DNA of 64,000 bases from Effusibacillus dendaii (GCF_015097055.1 NZ_AP023366.1:658501-722500), one strand, 5' to 3'. Counted from the first letter of the stretch, positions 17,361-26,033 are shown. A program made the numbers and translations. The notes: generated by a model from the letters alone, not told the origin.

Positions 17361-17540
17361 ATGAAACGCCCAAAAATCACTATCGTTGGTGCTGGGAATG
17401 TTGGGCCTACACTTGCACACTTAACTTTATTAAAAAAATAGGCGATGTTGTACTTATTGATATTGCCGAGGGCATTCCTCAAGGTAAAGCACACGATATG
17501 CAGGAATCAGTTCCTGTCGAATCTTTAAGTAAAAAAAACT
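17361..17540 (+). pseudogene. mdh: Broken malate dehydrogenase gene fragment
   Basis: ATG 17361, behind AAAGGGAGATG, opens [20 protein letters not shown], the NAD-binding N terminus of bacterial malate/lactate dehydrogenase. After LLKK the frame stops, while a neighbouring frame continues [20 protein letters not shown] and HDMQ. The match ends near 17540, so only about the first 60 of some 310 codons remain. A functional copy must lie elsewhere. Confidence 0.85.
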
Positions 17541-17671
17541 ACAACAGACCAATTAACGTACAAACTTTATCTTCAAGCTTTTGTAGGTAGGCAATAGGAT
17601 CTTTTCGGAACCGGCGTCTTTTTGTACTTTCTGAGAGACGTTCACACCATTGTTGGCGAACATGGTTCTGA

Positions 17672-17833
17672 TTTTATTCAACCAAAACATTAGAACAAGA
17701 TGTGGAAGTGACAGGGCCTGTTGAAGCGGTTATCTACGCATCTTCTACATCTGACGATACCGACTTCACGGTGAAGTTAGTAGATGTTTATCCAGACGGA
17801 AGAGCTATAAACCTGTTCGCTCGAACAATTTAA
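17672..17833 (+). pseudogene. CocE/NonD-type hydrolase fragment
   Basis: A startless frame reads TLEQDVEVTGPVEAVIYASS and then DTDFTVKLVDVYPDGRAINL to a stop at 17831-17833. This is the jelly-roll (X-Pro dipeptidyl-peptidase C-terminal) part of CocE/NonD hydrolases, truncated at both ends. It is the third broken gene in succession here. Bases 17541-17671 show nothing recognisable. Confidence 0.7.
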
Positions 17834-17994
17834 GTTAACATAATATATATTATCGGACTCAATATACAACTCAAAAAAGAACCTATTGCCAATTTGTAAC
17901 AAAAGTTTCGATCTAAATGGCCTTTCCTCACAACCGCAGAGTAAAAACACCTCTTGTTACAAAGTCACCGGATTTGGCCTTGCTTTGTTAAGAA

Positions 17995-18019
17995 GGGGGC
18001 GTGAGAAACGAAAGCCCCC
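17995..18019 (-). terminator. Possible efeB terminator
   Basis: A 6-bp G/C stem (17995-18000 with 18014-18019) lies just past the efeB stop, followed on the minus strand by a short T-containing tail. It is weak. Confidence 0.35.
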
Positions 18020-18037
18020 AGCTCAAACCATCTTCAA

Positions 18038-19291
18038 TTAAACAAATAAGGTTTCTCCTATATAGCCATCCTCTCTTACTCCAGGCGGACATGCAAAAAC
18101 TGCGCTGCTTGTGTGAAGTGTATACTCGTTTAGAGCATCATGTGCAGCCAAACGACGCAATAAAGGGATAAATTGTTCAGAAATATTCCGTTGAAAGCTG
18201 ATAAAGAAAAGTCCTGCATCAAGTTGGCCAGTTTTCGGATCAATTCCATCGACGTATGAATATCCCCGACGCAAAATTTTCGTTCCTTCGACATGGGCCA
18301 GTCGAACGTGAGAGTTTTCGGGCAGAAAATTGGGGTTAACCGGATCGAATTCATTTTTCATTCCAAATCCGGCGCCACTCAACTTTGTTCGGCCGAATGT
18401 ACTTTCCTGCTCATCAAGAGAAGAGCGGTCCCATACTTCAATCAGCATCCGGATTCGACGTGCCACTAAATATGTGCCGCCCTGCATCCATGCTGGTTGA
18501 TCCGATCCGTTTACCCAAACAAACTGATTCATCAACTGCGAGTTACCCGTGTCGATATTCGCTGTTCCATCCTTAAAGCCAAATAGATTTCGCGGTGTTT
18601 CCGCTACTCCTTTTTGATTCTGCGGTGTACTGAGAAACCCCTGCTGCAGCCAACGCACCGCAGCAACTCCTCGCGAAACACGTACCAAATTACGAACGGC
18701 GTAAAAAGCAATCTGCGGGTCATCAGCGCAGGCTTGGATGCATATATCACCACCGGAGCGTTCTGGTTGAAGGGCGTCTCCTGGCATAGCCGGAATCTCT
18801 GCCAACCCAGTCGGATACCGTTCCGCTAAACCAAACCGATCCATACCGTCTCGATTAAATAAGGTAGGACCGAATCCGATCGTAATAGACAGACCCGATG
18901 GGAACAGTCCTACAGATTCTCCCGTGTCCTCTGGAGGTAATTTGCGATTTGTTAAGTGATCTCCTACTTGCTTCCCGGCGCACATTCGCGCAGCTGCTTC
19001 GGACCACGTACGCAACAGATCCTGTAATTCCTTTCGACTCTCCGCCGTGACATCAAAAGCGGCAAACACCATATGACCCTGTGCCGGTGTGTCAATGCCG
19101 GCTTGGTGTGAACCGTAAAAAGAATACACTTTGTTTGTTCTGCCAAATTGATTCTCTGATCGCGTCATGCTTGCCGTTTCCAGCGAGGAGAACAACCTCA
19201 TACCGCTGAGCCCCAACGCAGCCCCGAAACCTGTTGCAGCCGCCATTTTGAACATCTCTCTTCGTGAAATGGGCTGATCAAGTTTCCCCAT
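18038..19291 (-). CDS. efeB: EfeB, Tat-exported DyP-type heme peroxidase
   Basis: A 417-residue protein with a twin-arginine signal (SRREMFK, residues 8-14, then the hydrophobic AAATGFGAALGLSG) and a dye-decolorising peroxidase body with the family GFKDGT motif. EfeB works with EfeO at the cell surface in iron acquisition and can act on ferrous iron or heme. It lies 63 bp downstream of efeO in the same direction, so it shares the Fur-controlled promoter. The permease gene efeU is not present on either side. Confidence 0.93.
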   Translation of the reverse strand: MGKLDQPISRREMFKMAAATGFGAALGLSGMRLFSSLETASMTRSENQFGRTNKVYSFYGSHQAGIDTPAQGHMVFAAFDVTAESRKELQDLLRTWSEAAARMCAGKQVGDHLTNRKLPPEDTGESVGLFPSGLSITIGFGPTLFNRDGMDRFGLAERYPTGLAEIPAMPGDALQPERSGGDICIQACADDPQIAFYAVRNLVRVSRGVAAVRWLQQGFLSTPQNQKGVAETPRNLFGFKDGTANIDTGNSQLMNQFVWVNGSDQPAWMQGGTYLVARRIRMLIEVWDRSSLDEQESTFGRTKLSGAGFGMKNEFDPVNPNFLPENSHVRLAHVEGTKILRRGYSYVDGIDPKTGQLDAGLFFISFQRNISEQFIPLLRRLAAHDALNEYTLHTSSAVFACPPGVREDGYIGETLFV

Positions 19292-19333
19292 GATAATGCC
19301 CTCCTGTTTGACAAGTTTTCTTTAAAAAACTTA

Positions 19334-19375
19334 TTAAAGAATCTTCTCTGCTTGTTAAAGAATCTTAGCTGCTTG
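19334..19375 (-). repeat. 21-bp tandem duplication across the efeO stop codon
   Basis: Copies at 19334-19354 and 19355-19375 abut exactly and differ at two bases. The efeO stop (19355-19357) is the end of one copy, so the duplicated copy contributes a second TAA downstream. Confidence 0.85.
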
Positions 19376-20533
19376 AGAAAGGGATTCCGCTGTACTGTCA
19401 ATCTCTTGACCAATGTTCTTCGTGTCTTCCTGTTTCAAATTCGTGTAGGAGACAAAGCTATCTCCTTGACGGAACGAAATCAGAGTTTTATCCAAAACCG
19501 CAAATCGTTCGTCAATTTTTTTCACCAATTCCGGATCCTTTTGTTCTATAATCGTTTTAAAAGTGTTGTAGGCAGCTTTGGAGCCTTCTACATTGGCATA
19601 CAAATCAACGAGATCTATATGGGAATACCGTTCTTCTTCACCAGTTACTTTAGACGTTCCGGCTTCATTGAGCAGTTCTACGGCACCTGAGATGACTTGC
19701 GCCGGTTTTAACGAAACGGTTTCCAGTTTCTGATGAAGTGCTTTGACATCCTCCAATAGTTGATTGGCATATTTGTCCTGTCCTTTTAATGAATGATCCA
19801 TCCATAGAGCCTTTTCAATTTCGTGAAATCCGGTCCATTCTTCTTTTTCTACGTCGTTTTCTCTTGCATCAATCTTCGCATCTAGATCTCCAAAGCTTTC
19901 CGCTATCGGTTCAATCCGCTCATAAAATACCCGCGACGAACCATAAAGACGTTTTGCCTGCTCCATGTCCCCCTCATGTATCGCCTTTACAAACGATGTT
20001 GTTTCATCAACAAGAGATTGGCTTTGCTGAACTACATATTTTCGATATTCATCAATGGCCGCTTGGAGTTGCGGATTATCCGCTTTTTTCGCAATCTCAT
20101 GATTAGTAACCGCATTTAACAAATCATTTATTGCTAATATCAGGCTGTCATTCAGTTTAGACAGCACCTCTTTATCGTATGGACTTTTCGATGAACCGGC
20201 GATTAACGGTTCCAGGTATTGTTCCACTGAAGTATATTGGGCCGGATAATCCGGTCTGACTTGTTCTTCAAACGCAGACCAGGTCTCTTTCAGTTTTGAG
20301 CCCAAATCTTTTATTTTGCCAGCATCCCCGGCATCCAGGTTTTTCCGAAATTCCGATGTAAGAGACAACAATTTCTCCGCGCCCTCTTTGACCTGAGATG
20401 ATGCTGCCGTTTCGCTCGATGAAGATGCCACACTTTTGACGCTCTTTTCTTCTGGATTGGATGTCGTACCACACCCTGTTAAGGCGGAACTTGTAATGAT
20501 AGTCAACGCTACCATCGTGGTTAATTTTCGCAC
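19355..20533 (-). CDS. efeO: EfeO, lipoprotein of the Efe iron-uptake system (M75 imelysin domain)
   Basis: A 392-residue lipoprotein: basic N terminus, hydrophobic stretch and lipobox ALTGC (Cys about residue 21), a low-complexity Ser/Ala linker, then an imelysin (M75) domain with the GFHEIEKALW motif (HxxE metal site). It has no N-terminal cupredoxin, as in Bacillus YwbM-type proteins. GTG 20533 is chosen because GGGAGGA precedes it by eight bases; the longer frame lacks a ribosome site. A Fur box lies 34 bp upstream. EfeO normally hands iron to the EfeU permease, which is absent locally. Confidence 0.9.
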   Translation of the reverse strand: MRKLTTMVALTIITSSALTGCGTTSNPEEKSVKSVASSSSETAASSQVKEGAEKLLSLTSEFRKNLDAGDAGKIKDLGSKLKETWSAFEEQVRPDYPAQYTSVEQYLEPLIAGSSKSPYDKEVLSKLNDSLILAINDLLNAVTNHEIAKKADNPQLQAAIDEYRKYVVQQSQSLVDETTSFVKAIHEGDMEQAKRLYGSSRVFYERIEPIAESFGDLDAKIDARENDVEKEEWTGFHEIEKALWMDHSLKGQDKYANQLLEDVKALHQKLETVSLKPAQVISGAVELLNEAGTSKVTGEEERYSHIDLVDLYANVEGSKAAYNTFKTIIEQKDPELVKKIDERFAVLDKTLISFRQGDSFVSYTNLKQEDTKNIGQEIDSTAESLSQAAKIL

Positions 20534-20566
20534 TATATATTCCTCCCTATACCACTTGATTAATAT

Positions 20567-20585
20567 GATATTGATAATCATTATC
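20567..20585 (-). promoter_or_regulatory. Fur box upstream of efeO
   Basis: GATATTGATAATCATTATC matches the classical 19-bp Fur consensus at 18 of 19 positions. Its place ahead of efeO predicts iron repression of efeOB. Confidence 0.88.
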
Positions 20586-20713
20586 ACTATATACGAAGAA
20601 ATATTATTTGATTACCTACGAATCGTCAAGCGTTTTCCGGAAAAAAGTTTCCATAGTACCTAAATCTGATTCTTTCAGACTGTATGAACATAGGATCACA
20701 GTTCTCCCTATTA

Positions 20714-20752
20714 AACAACAAACCGGCCACCCTTATCGGGTAGCCGGTTGTT
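20714..20752 (-). terminator. Terminator of the LysE-type gene
   Basis: An 11-bp stem (20722-20732 with 20738-20748, loop of five) follows the stop directly and leads on the minus strand into a T-rich TTTGTTGTTT tail. Confidence 0.8.
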
Positions 20753-20753
20753 G

Positions 20754-21368
20754 TTACGAAATCAAGAACAGGAACATATAAATGGCCGCTCCCCAAATAA
20801 CCAGGGCGGAAACTTTGTTCAAAATCAAAATGAATCGACCGCTTCGATCAACCTGCCCGACGATCCTGCCGATAGCAGCTAACCCCGCAAACCACATCCA
20901 AGAGACCACCGAACAGGATACAGCAAATATAATTTTCTGCGAACCGGAGTAAGCTAAAGAACTGGTTCCGATTACCCCGATCGTATCCAAAATCGCGTGC
21001 GGGTTTAAAAGAGACACAGAAGCCGCAAATGCAATCTGTTTTTTCGGCTTAAAAATCGTTTTGCTGTTTGATAGATCCTGCGGTGCTTTGCTGTTCCATG
21101 TCGTCCACCCCATGTATGACAAAAATAGGATCCCACTAATCAGCAACACCGTTTTCACCCAAAAGTTGCCCAGCACTAGAGCGGATACACCTAATACCGC
21201 CAAACTGATTAACAAAGTGTCACAAACTGACGCGGTAATTACTGCAGGCAAAGCGTGTACAAACCGTTTCTGCAACGCGCCCTGATTAAAGATAAACACA
21301 TTTTGCACACCCAGTGGTAAAATCAGGCCGAACGCTAGTATGAAACCATGCACTACTGCTTGAAACAT
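20754..21368 (-). CDS. LysE/ArgO-family amino-acid exporter
   Basis: A 204-residue, six-helix exporter of the LysE superfamily. Family marks are LILPLGVQNVFIFNQGAL near the N terminus and the NPHAILDTIGVIG segment, which is characteristic of the LysE/ArgO (basic amino acid) branch. ATG 21368 is preferred over ATG 21374 because the GGAGG lies directly against the latter. It likely exports lysine or arginine. It is monocistronic, with its own terminator. Confidence 0.9.
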   Translation of the reverse strand: MFQAVVHGFILAFGLILPLGVQNVFIFNQGALQKRFVHALPAVITASVCDTLLISLAVLGVSALVLGNFWVKTVLLISGILFLSYMGWTTWNSKAPQDLSNSKTIFKPKKQIAFAASVSLLNPHAILDTIGVIGTSSLAYSGSQKIIFAVSCSVVSWMWFAGLAAIGRIVGQVDRSGRFILILNKVSALVIWGAAIYMFLFLIS

Positions 21369-21519
21369 CGCCATCCTCCATTAGATCATTGAAATCATTC
21401 ACATATAACAAGAATAGAAAATAGGATACCATATCAAAAAGTAAGATACGGAAGATCATAGAAAGTAAGTATACCATCATATTATTTACCATAATTACAT
21501 TATGTAAAATAAATGCCGT

Positions 21520-21565
21520 AAAAAAAGCACCTCCGTCATGGTTGTTTCCCATTGCCGGAGGTGCC
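21520..21565 (-). terminator. Terminator of the HU gene
   Basis: A 9-bp perfect stem (21527-21535 with 21556-21564) is followed on the minus strand by a run of T (A run at 21520-21526), 23 bp after the HU stop. Confidence 0.85.
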
Positions 21566-21587
21566 GTTATGTACCAAGATTTATCCG

Positions 21588-21860
21588 TTATTTAACCAGA
21601 TCTTTCAGACCTGCTCCCGGCTTGAAAGTCGGTACTTGTGACGCAGGAATTGAAATTTCCTTTCCTGTCTGTGGGTTACGTCCTGATCGGGCCGCCCGCT
21701 GTCTTGTTTCAAACGTGCCAAATCCGATCAATTGCACTTTCTCGCCGTTTTGCATGGCTTCGCTGATTGAATCCAGAATTGCATTGACCGCTTTCTCCGC
21801 ATCCGCTTTCTTCAAGGATGTATTTTCCGCAACAGTAGCAATCAAATCTCCTTTGTTCAT
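21588..21860 (-). CDS. hup: HU-type nucleoid DNA-binding protein
   Basis: The 90-residue protein starts [14 protein letters not shown] and contains [20 protein letters not shown], the beta-arm signature of HU that inserts into the DNA minor groove. ATG 21860 follows AAGGGGGAATATCAG; a longer frame from 21887 has no ribosome site. HU compacts and bends DNA as a homodimer. It is monocistronic, with a strong terminator. Confidence 0.95.
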   Translation of the reverse strand: MNKGDLIATVAENTSLKKADAEKAVNAILDSISEAMQNGEKVQLIGFGTFETRQRAARSGRNPQTGKEISIPASQVPTFKPGAGLKDLVK

Positions 21861-21954
21861 CTGATATTCCCCCTTTGTATGATCCATTCATTGATCTTAT
21901 TCGATACAACCTGACAAAATCCTTTTACTGACAGGGGGATTGAGGAAAAAAATC

Positions 21955-22470
21955 TTACTTCTTGTCTTTATAGATCTCTCTCATGACATGCCCCAGTTCA
22001 GGCACAATGATGCGAGTCATTGCCAGTTTAACGGCACCGCTGGAACCTGGCATGGAAAAAACAGCAGTACCTTTACAGACGCCTGCAATTGCTCGACTGA
22101 GAATGGCTGCTGGTCCAATGTCTTCAGTAAAACTTAGGTAGCGGAAAATCTCTCCGAAACCAGGCATCTTTTTTTCGAGCATGGAGTCAACAGCTTTATA
22201 TGTCGTATCCCGATCGGTAATTCCTGTCCCTCCGTTCAACAGAATCGCTTCTATGTTCGGAGATTCTGCTCCTTCCGCAATCAATTTCCGGATCATCTCG
22301 TATTCATCTTTCACAATGCGGTAGTCTTCTACCCGATACCCATTTTCTTGTAACAATTGCATGATCAGTTGACCGCTGGTGTCAGTTTCCTTTGTGCGCG
22401 TATCGCTCACCGTAATTACCATACAGGAAACTATTTTTGGAGCCTCTTTCCTATGCTGTTCTGTTGACAT
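21955..22470 (-). CDS. moaB: Molybdenum cofactor biosynthesis protein MoaB
   Basis: A 171-residue MoaB/Mog-fold protein that adenylylates molybdopterin. It shows the TVSDTRTKETDTSG entry, the LNGGTGITDRDTT pterin-binding loop and SMPGSSGAVKLAMT. ATG 22470 follows AGGGGGAAG. No other Moco gene is adjacent, so the gene is isolated from its pathway here. Confidence 0.93.
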   Translation of the reverse strand: MSTEQHRKEAPKIVSCMVITVSDTRTKETDTSGQLIMQLLQENGYRVEDYRIVKDEYEMIRKLIAEGAESPNIEAILLNGGTGITDRDTTYKAVDSMLEKKMPGFGEIFRYLSFTEDIGPAAILSRAIAGVCKGTAVFSMPGSSGAVKLAMTRIIVPELGHVMREIYKDKK

Positions 22471-22937
22471 CTATACTTCCCCCTTGTCTTCTTAGGATGT
22501 TAATTTAGTGAAAATCTTGGAATGACAGAACTGTATCTACAGTTCCATATTCTTTTTTGGCATAACCATTAAAATCAACCAAGCTGGATGGCTGTTGCAA
22601 AATTGAGGGTAATGCCTTGACTATAAGGGAGCGTATACTGGTTAGTTTGACTTATGACCTGATCTTCCAAAGTAAAGGTCAGACCTTTCGATTCATATGG
22701 ATCTGTGCATACAAACTGGACCGAGTGTCGTATTTTTGAAAAAAGGAATAGACTTGTACAACGATAAACAGACGATGGGGAAAATAACAGAAAATAACAA
22801 GCGAGAACCGCGAAACCGTTTTACAAACAATTCCCCACTCACGCGACTAACGAAAGTAATCGTGATGTATGGTACATTCATTATACTACATATACCACGT
22901 TTATTTTAGGTATACACGTAAACGAGGAGGAATCCGT
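22471..22937. other. Gene-poor interval between moaB and the DUF456 gene
   Basis: No convincing gene on either strand. On the minus strand, 22580-22740 holds an open startless frame (GLTFTLEDQVISQTNQYTLP) that could be the tail of a degraded secreted protein. An A/T-rich stretch with TATACGTGTATA-like character precedes the DUF456 ribosome site. Confidence 0.35.
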
Positions 22938-23405
22938 GTGGGTTTAGCTATCGCCATTATATTCTTTCTGGCCGGTGTTTTGTTTACAATTTACCCAATA
23001 TTGCCGGGCGCACTATTCGTTCTTGCTGGGATGGTCATTTATGGACTGATGGAGGGATGGTCACATTTTCCGCTATGGTTTTGGGTTGTTCAGGTGATTT
23101 TAACCGCTCTGAATTTTACTGTTGATTGGCTGTCCAGTGTGCTTGGAATCAAACGGGCAGGCGGCTCAAAATGGGCTGTTTGGGGATCCATAATCGGTAC
23201 CCTCGTAGGCCCCCTTGTAGCAGGCCCGTTTGGAATTTTGATTGGACCTGTAGCAGGGGCGATGATTGGCCAACTTGTCGCTGCCAGAAAAGCAAGGGAA
23301 ATTACCCGAGTTGGAATTGCCGTTTTCCTGGGATTCATAATTGGAACTTTTACTAAATTAATGATCATAATGATTCAAATGATCGTTTTCGCTGTTAAAT
23401 TCTGA
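22938..23405 (+). CDS. DUF456 membrane protein
   Basis: A 155-residue protein with about four hydrophobic segments and the glycine-rich middle typical of DUF456 (WAVWGSIIGTLVGPLVAGPF, then GAMIGQLVAARKAREITRVG). GTG 22938 follows GAGGAGGAATCC; the extended frame from 22869 is unlikely. The family's function is unknown. It converges with yneA. Confidence 0.8.
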   Translation: MGLAIAIIFFLAGVLFTIYPILPGALFVLAGMVIYGLMEGWSHFPLWFWVVQVILTALNFTVDWLSSVLGIKRAGGSKWAVWGSIIGTLVGPLVAGPFGILIGPVAGAMIGQLVAARKAREITRVGIAVFLGFIIGTFTKLMIIMIQMIVFAVKF

Positions 23406-23417
23406 TGATTTGGCACG

Positions 23418-23759
23418 TTACATCTGAGGTAAACGCAATGTTAAACCAACCGGGAGTTGAGTGTTCTGTAACCCGTTATGTTTTCGAATTTGAAACACAA
23501 CTTCCTGAACATCTTGATCGGGATAATAAGTTTTTGCAATCGACCAAAGCGTGTCGCCCGGTTGCACAACCACCACCGAATCGAACTGGCTCCCATAAGC
23601 CTGCTTGTCCCAGACAAGATTTAAGCCAATGGCAGCAAACAAAACTACACAAGACGTTATAAACAACATCATGACATTCTTGCTGAATCGATTTGTTTTC
23701 ACTTCTCCACTCTGCGATTGTTCCCTGCGCCATGCGGAATAATTATAAGTTGCAAACAT
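23418..23759 (-). CDS. yneA: YneA-like SOS cell-division suppressor with LysM domain
   Basis: A 113-residue protein: short cytoplasmic N terminus, one membrane helix (NVMMLFITSCVVLFAAIGLN) and an extracellular LysM domain (VQPGDTLWSIAKTYYPDQDV) at the C terminus. ATG 23759 follows AAAGGAGAG. It is divergent from lexA, with three LexA boxes in the gap, the standard Bacillus layout in which YneA delays division during DNA damage. Confidence 0.9.
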   Translation of the reverse strand: MFATYNYSAWRREQSQSGEVKTNRFSKNVMMLFITSCVVLFAAIGLNLVWDKQAYGSQFDSVVVVQPGDTLWSIAKTYYPDQDVQEVVFQIRKHNGLQNTQLPVGLTLRLPQM

Positions 23760-23775
23760 TTCCGACTCTCCTTTA

Positions 23776-23789
23776 CGAACGTTTGTTCC
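23776..23789 (-). promoter_or_regulatory. LexA (SOS) box 1
   Basis: CGAACGTTTGTTCC keeps the GAAC-N4-GTTC core of the Bacillus SOS box and lies 16 bp upstream of the yneA start. Confidence 0.85.
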
Positions 23790-23805
23790 TGTTTGAATCA
23801 TAATA

Positions 23806-23819
23806 CGAACTAATGTTCC
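23806..23819 (-). promoter_or_regulatory. LexA (SOS) box 2
   Basis: CGAACTAATGTTCC has the full GAAC-N4-GTTC core, 30 bp from box 1. Confidence 0.88.
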
Positions 23820-23834
23820 TGTCAAGACAAAAAT

Positions 23835-23848
23835 CGAACTAATGTTTG
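23835..23848 (+). promoter_or_regulatory. LexA (SOS) box 3
   Basis: CGAACTAATGTTTG (GAAC-N4-GTTT) is 29 bp from box 2 and nearest to lexA. Together the three sites can control both divergent promoters. Confidence 0.85.
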
Positions 23849-23935
23849 TATTTTTTACCAGCTTATGATATACTTCTTTTAGGAATAGTCTATGATTCGA
23901 TTTGATTTCTAGTACACATAAGGAGAGTTTTCGAA

Positions 23936-24580
23936 ATGAAAATATCCAAACGCCAAAAACAAATCCTGGAATTCATTAAGGGGGAAGTCAAGAAGAAAGG
24001 GTACCCCCCTTCTGTTCGGGAAATCGGCGATGCGGTCGGACTGGCTTCCAGTTCAACGGTACATGGGCATTTGGCAAGATTGGAACAGAAAGGTTTAATC
24101 CGCAGAGACCCGGTCAAGCCGCGAGCGATTGAAATTCTGGATTCCGAAACGGTTGAAACAGCTGGTTCCCCGCAAGCAAATGTTGTTCCTATTAACACCA
24201 ATACAGTGATGGCGCCTATTATCGGCAAAGTGACCGCCGGCAGCCCGATTACCGCTATTGAGAATGTGGAAGATTACTTTCCGCTGCCTGCTTCATTTGT
24301 TGGAGATGCTGATGTGTATGTGTTAAGAATTGACGGAGAATCGATGATTGAAGCAGGTATTCATGACGGAGATCTTGTCATTGTCCGCAAGCAACAAACA
24401 GCAAGAAATGGTGAAATTATCGTGGCGATGACGGAGGATGACGAAGCAACCGTAAAACGTTTCTTTAAGGAAGCAGATCATATACGACTGCAGCCTGAAA
24501 ATTCCTCTATGCAGCCGCTTCTGTATAAGCATGTAACCATTCTCGGAAAAGTGATTGGCGTTTTCCGATATGTATTTTAA
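23936..24580 (+). CDS. lexA: LexA, SOS repressor and self-cleaving protease
   Basis: A 214-residue protein: N-terminal winged helix ([26 protein letters not shown]), the Ala-Gly cleavage site in KVTAGSP, the nucleophile Ser in DGESMIEAG and the general-base Lys in [11 protein letters not shown] 23936 follows AAGGAGAG. It represses yneA, itself, and probably recA (box at 57725) until RecA filaments trigger cleavage. Confidence 0.97.
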   Translation: MKISKRQKQILEFIKGEVKKKGYPPSVREIGDAVGLASSSTVHGHLARLEQKGLIRRDPVKPRAIEILDSETVETAGSPQANVVPINTNTVMAPIIGKVTAGSPITAIENVEDYFPLPASFVGDADVYVLRIDGESMIEAGIHDGDLVIVRKQQTARNGEIIVAMTEDDEATVKRFFKEADHIRLQPENSSMQPLLYKHVTILGKVIGVFRYVF

Positions 24581-24584
24581 GTCA

Positions 24585-24613
24585 AAAGCCACTCCATTGC
24601 AGGAGTGGCTTTT
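24585..24613 (+). terminator. lexA terminator
   Basis: An 11-bp stem (AAAGCCACTCC with its complement, loop of six) right after the lexA stop, followed by a short T run. Confidence 0.85.
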
Positions 24614-24639
24614 CTCATAGTCAAATCGCTTTTCTACAA

Positions 24640-24669
24640 CTTATTAATAAGTCTGCTTATTAATAAGTC
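24640..24669 (-). repeat. Two copies of a 12-bp palindrome at the stop of the second glnA
   Basis: CTTATTAATAAG occurs at 24640-24651 and 24656-24667, within a 14-bp direct repeat of period 16. The glnA-like stop codon (24660-24662) is inside the second copy. Confidence 0.8.
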
Positions 24670-25998
24670 GTCAAATATTGATCCCGTTCCCAATCATGTA
24701 CAGTTGTTCGGAACATATCCCATTCGATTAATTTTGCTTCCACAAAATGCGTAACCGTGTGTTCCCCCAAGGCCGAACGAATCACTTCATCAGCCAGCAA
24801 TTCATCTAGGGCTTCCTTGAGAGATGCGGGCAGCGAACGAATGCCGACCTTTTCCCTTTCTGCTTCATTCATAATGTAAATGTTGCGATTCACCGGTTCC
24901 GATAATGGAAGATTATTCTTAATTCCATCCAGTCCCGCTTTTAACATGACCGCAAGTGCCAGATACGGATTGCAGGCTGGGTCAGGGTTACGCAATTCGA
25001 TTCGGGTTGACAATCCCCGAGATGCAGGAATTCGAACCAGCGGAGAACGGTTTTTGGCTGACCAGGCAACATAACAAGGCGCTTCATAGCCAGGCACCAA
25101 CCGTTTGTATGAGTTTACTGTCGGATTGGTGATAGCTGCAAATCCACGAGCATGAGCCAGGATGCCTGCCAAATAGTTTTTTTGCCACTTTCGACAGACC
25201 CAGTTCATCGCTCTCATCATAAAACGCATTCTCTTTTCCCTTGAACAACGATTGATGACAGTGCATGCCGGAGCCGTTAATACCAAAAATAGGCTTCGGC
25301 ATAAATGTCGCATGCAGTCCATATTTACGAGCGATTGTCTTCACGACAAGTTTGAACGTCATAATATTGTCTGCTGCTGTAACGGCATCCGCATATTTAA
25401 AATCGATTTCGTGCTGCCCGATTGCCACTTCATGGTGCGACGCTTCGATTTCAAATCCCATTGCTTCGAGTGTCAATACAATTTCCCGACGGCAGTTTTC
25501 TCCCAAATCGAGAGGAGCCAAATCAAAATAACCGCCCTTATCGTTCACTTCCATTAAGGGTTCGCCTTGCTCATCCAGCTTGAACAAGAAAAACTCCGGT
25601 TCAGGACCCACGTTCATTGAGGTAAATCCCATTTCTTTCGCCTCTGCCAACACTTTTTTCAGAGTACCCCGGGGATCTCCTTCAAACGGTGTGCCATCTG
25701 GCATATAAATGTCGCAAATCAGACGCGCTACTTTCCCGTGCTCCGTCTCCCATGGAAAAATCAACCATGTGCCAAGATCGGGATACAAATACATATCCGA
25801 TTCTTCAATTCGGACAAAACCTTCAATAGATGAACCATCAAACATCATTTTGTTGTCAAGCACTTTCTCCAATTGAGAAACTGGCACTTCGACATTCTTA
25901 ATAACGCCCAGCAAATCGGTGAATTGCAAACGTATGTAACGAACGTTTTCCTCCTTCGCCATACGGATAATGTCAGCTTGAGTGTACTGGCGACTCAT
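24660..25998 (-). pseudogene. glnA: Second glutamine synthetase gene (GlnA type I), frameshifted
   Basis: Read from ATG 25998 behind GGGGGAT, the protein has all N-terminal GlnA features ([52 protein letters not shown]) up to GLSKVAKK. Here one extra A in the A7 run around 25178-25184 shifts the frame. The C-terminal part ([20 protein letters not shown] to QYLTTY) continues in another frame. Deleting one A gives a normal protein of about 446 residues. It directly follows glnR. Real inactivation or an assembly error are both possible. Confidence 0.9.
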
Positions 25999-26033
25999 TG
26001 CCAAATCCCCCTTCAGTTAATTTTTTATGTACT

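Noticed and set aside
17590-17671. Minus-strand fragment between mdh and CocE relics (MFANNGVNVSQKVQKD)
   Set aside because: Looks protein-like but matches no family I can name and has no start or continuation.
22580-22740. Minus-strand startless frame reading like a secreted protein tail
   Set aside because: No start, no family and no supporting signal; noted only in the gap entry.
24660-25322. Separate gene for a C-terminal glutamine synthetase piece
   Set aside because: Its first 30 or so residues are out-of-frame sequence of the upstream part; the homology starts exactly at the A7 run, so it belongs to one frameshifted gene.
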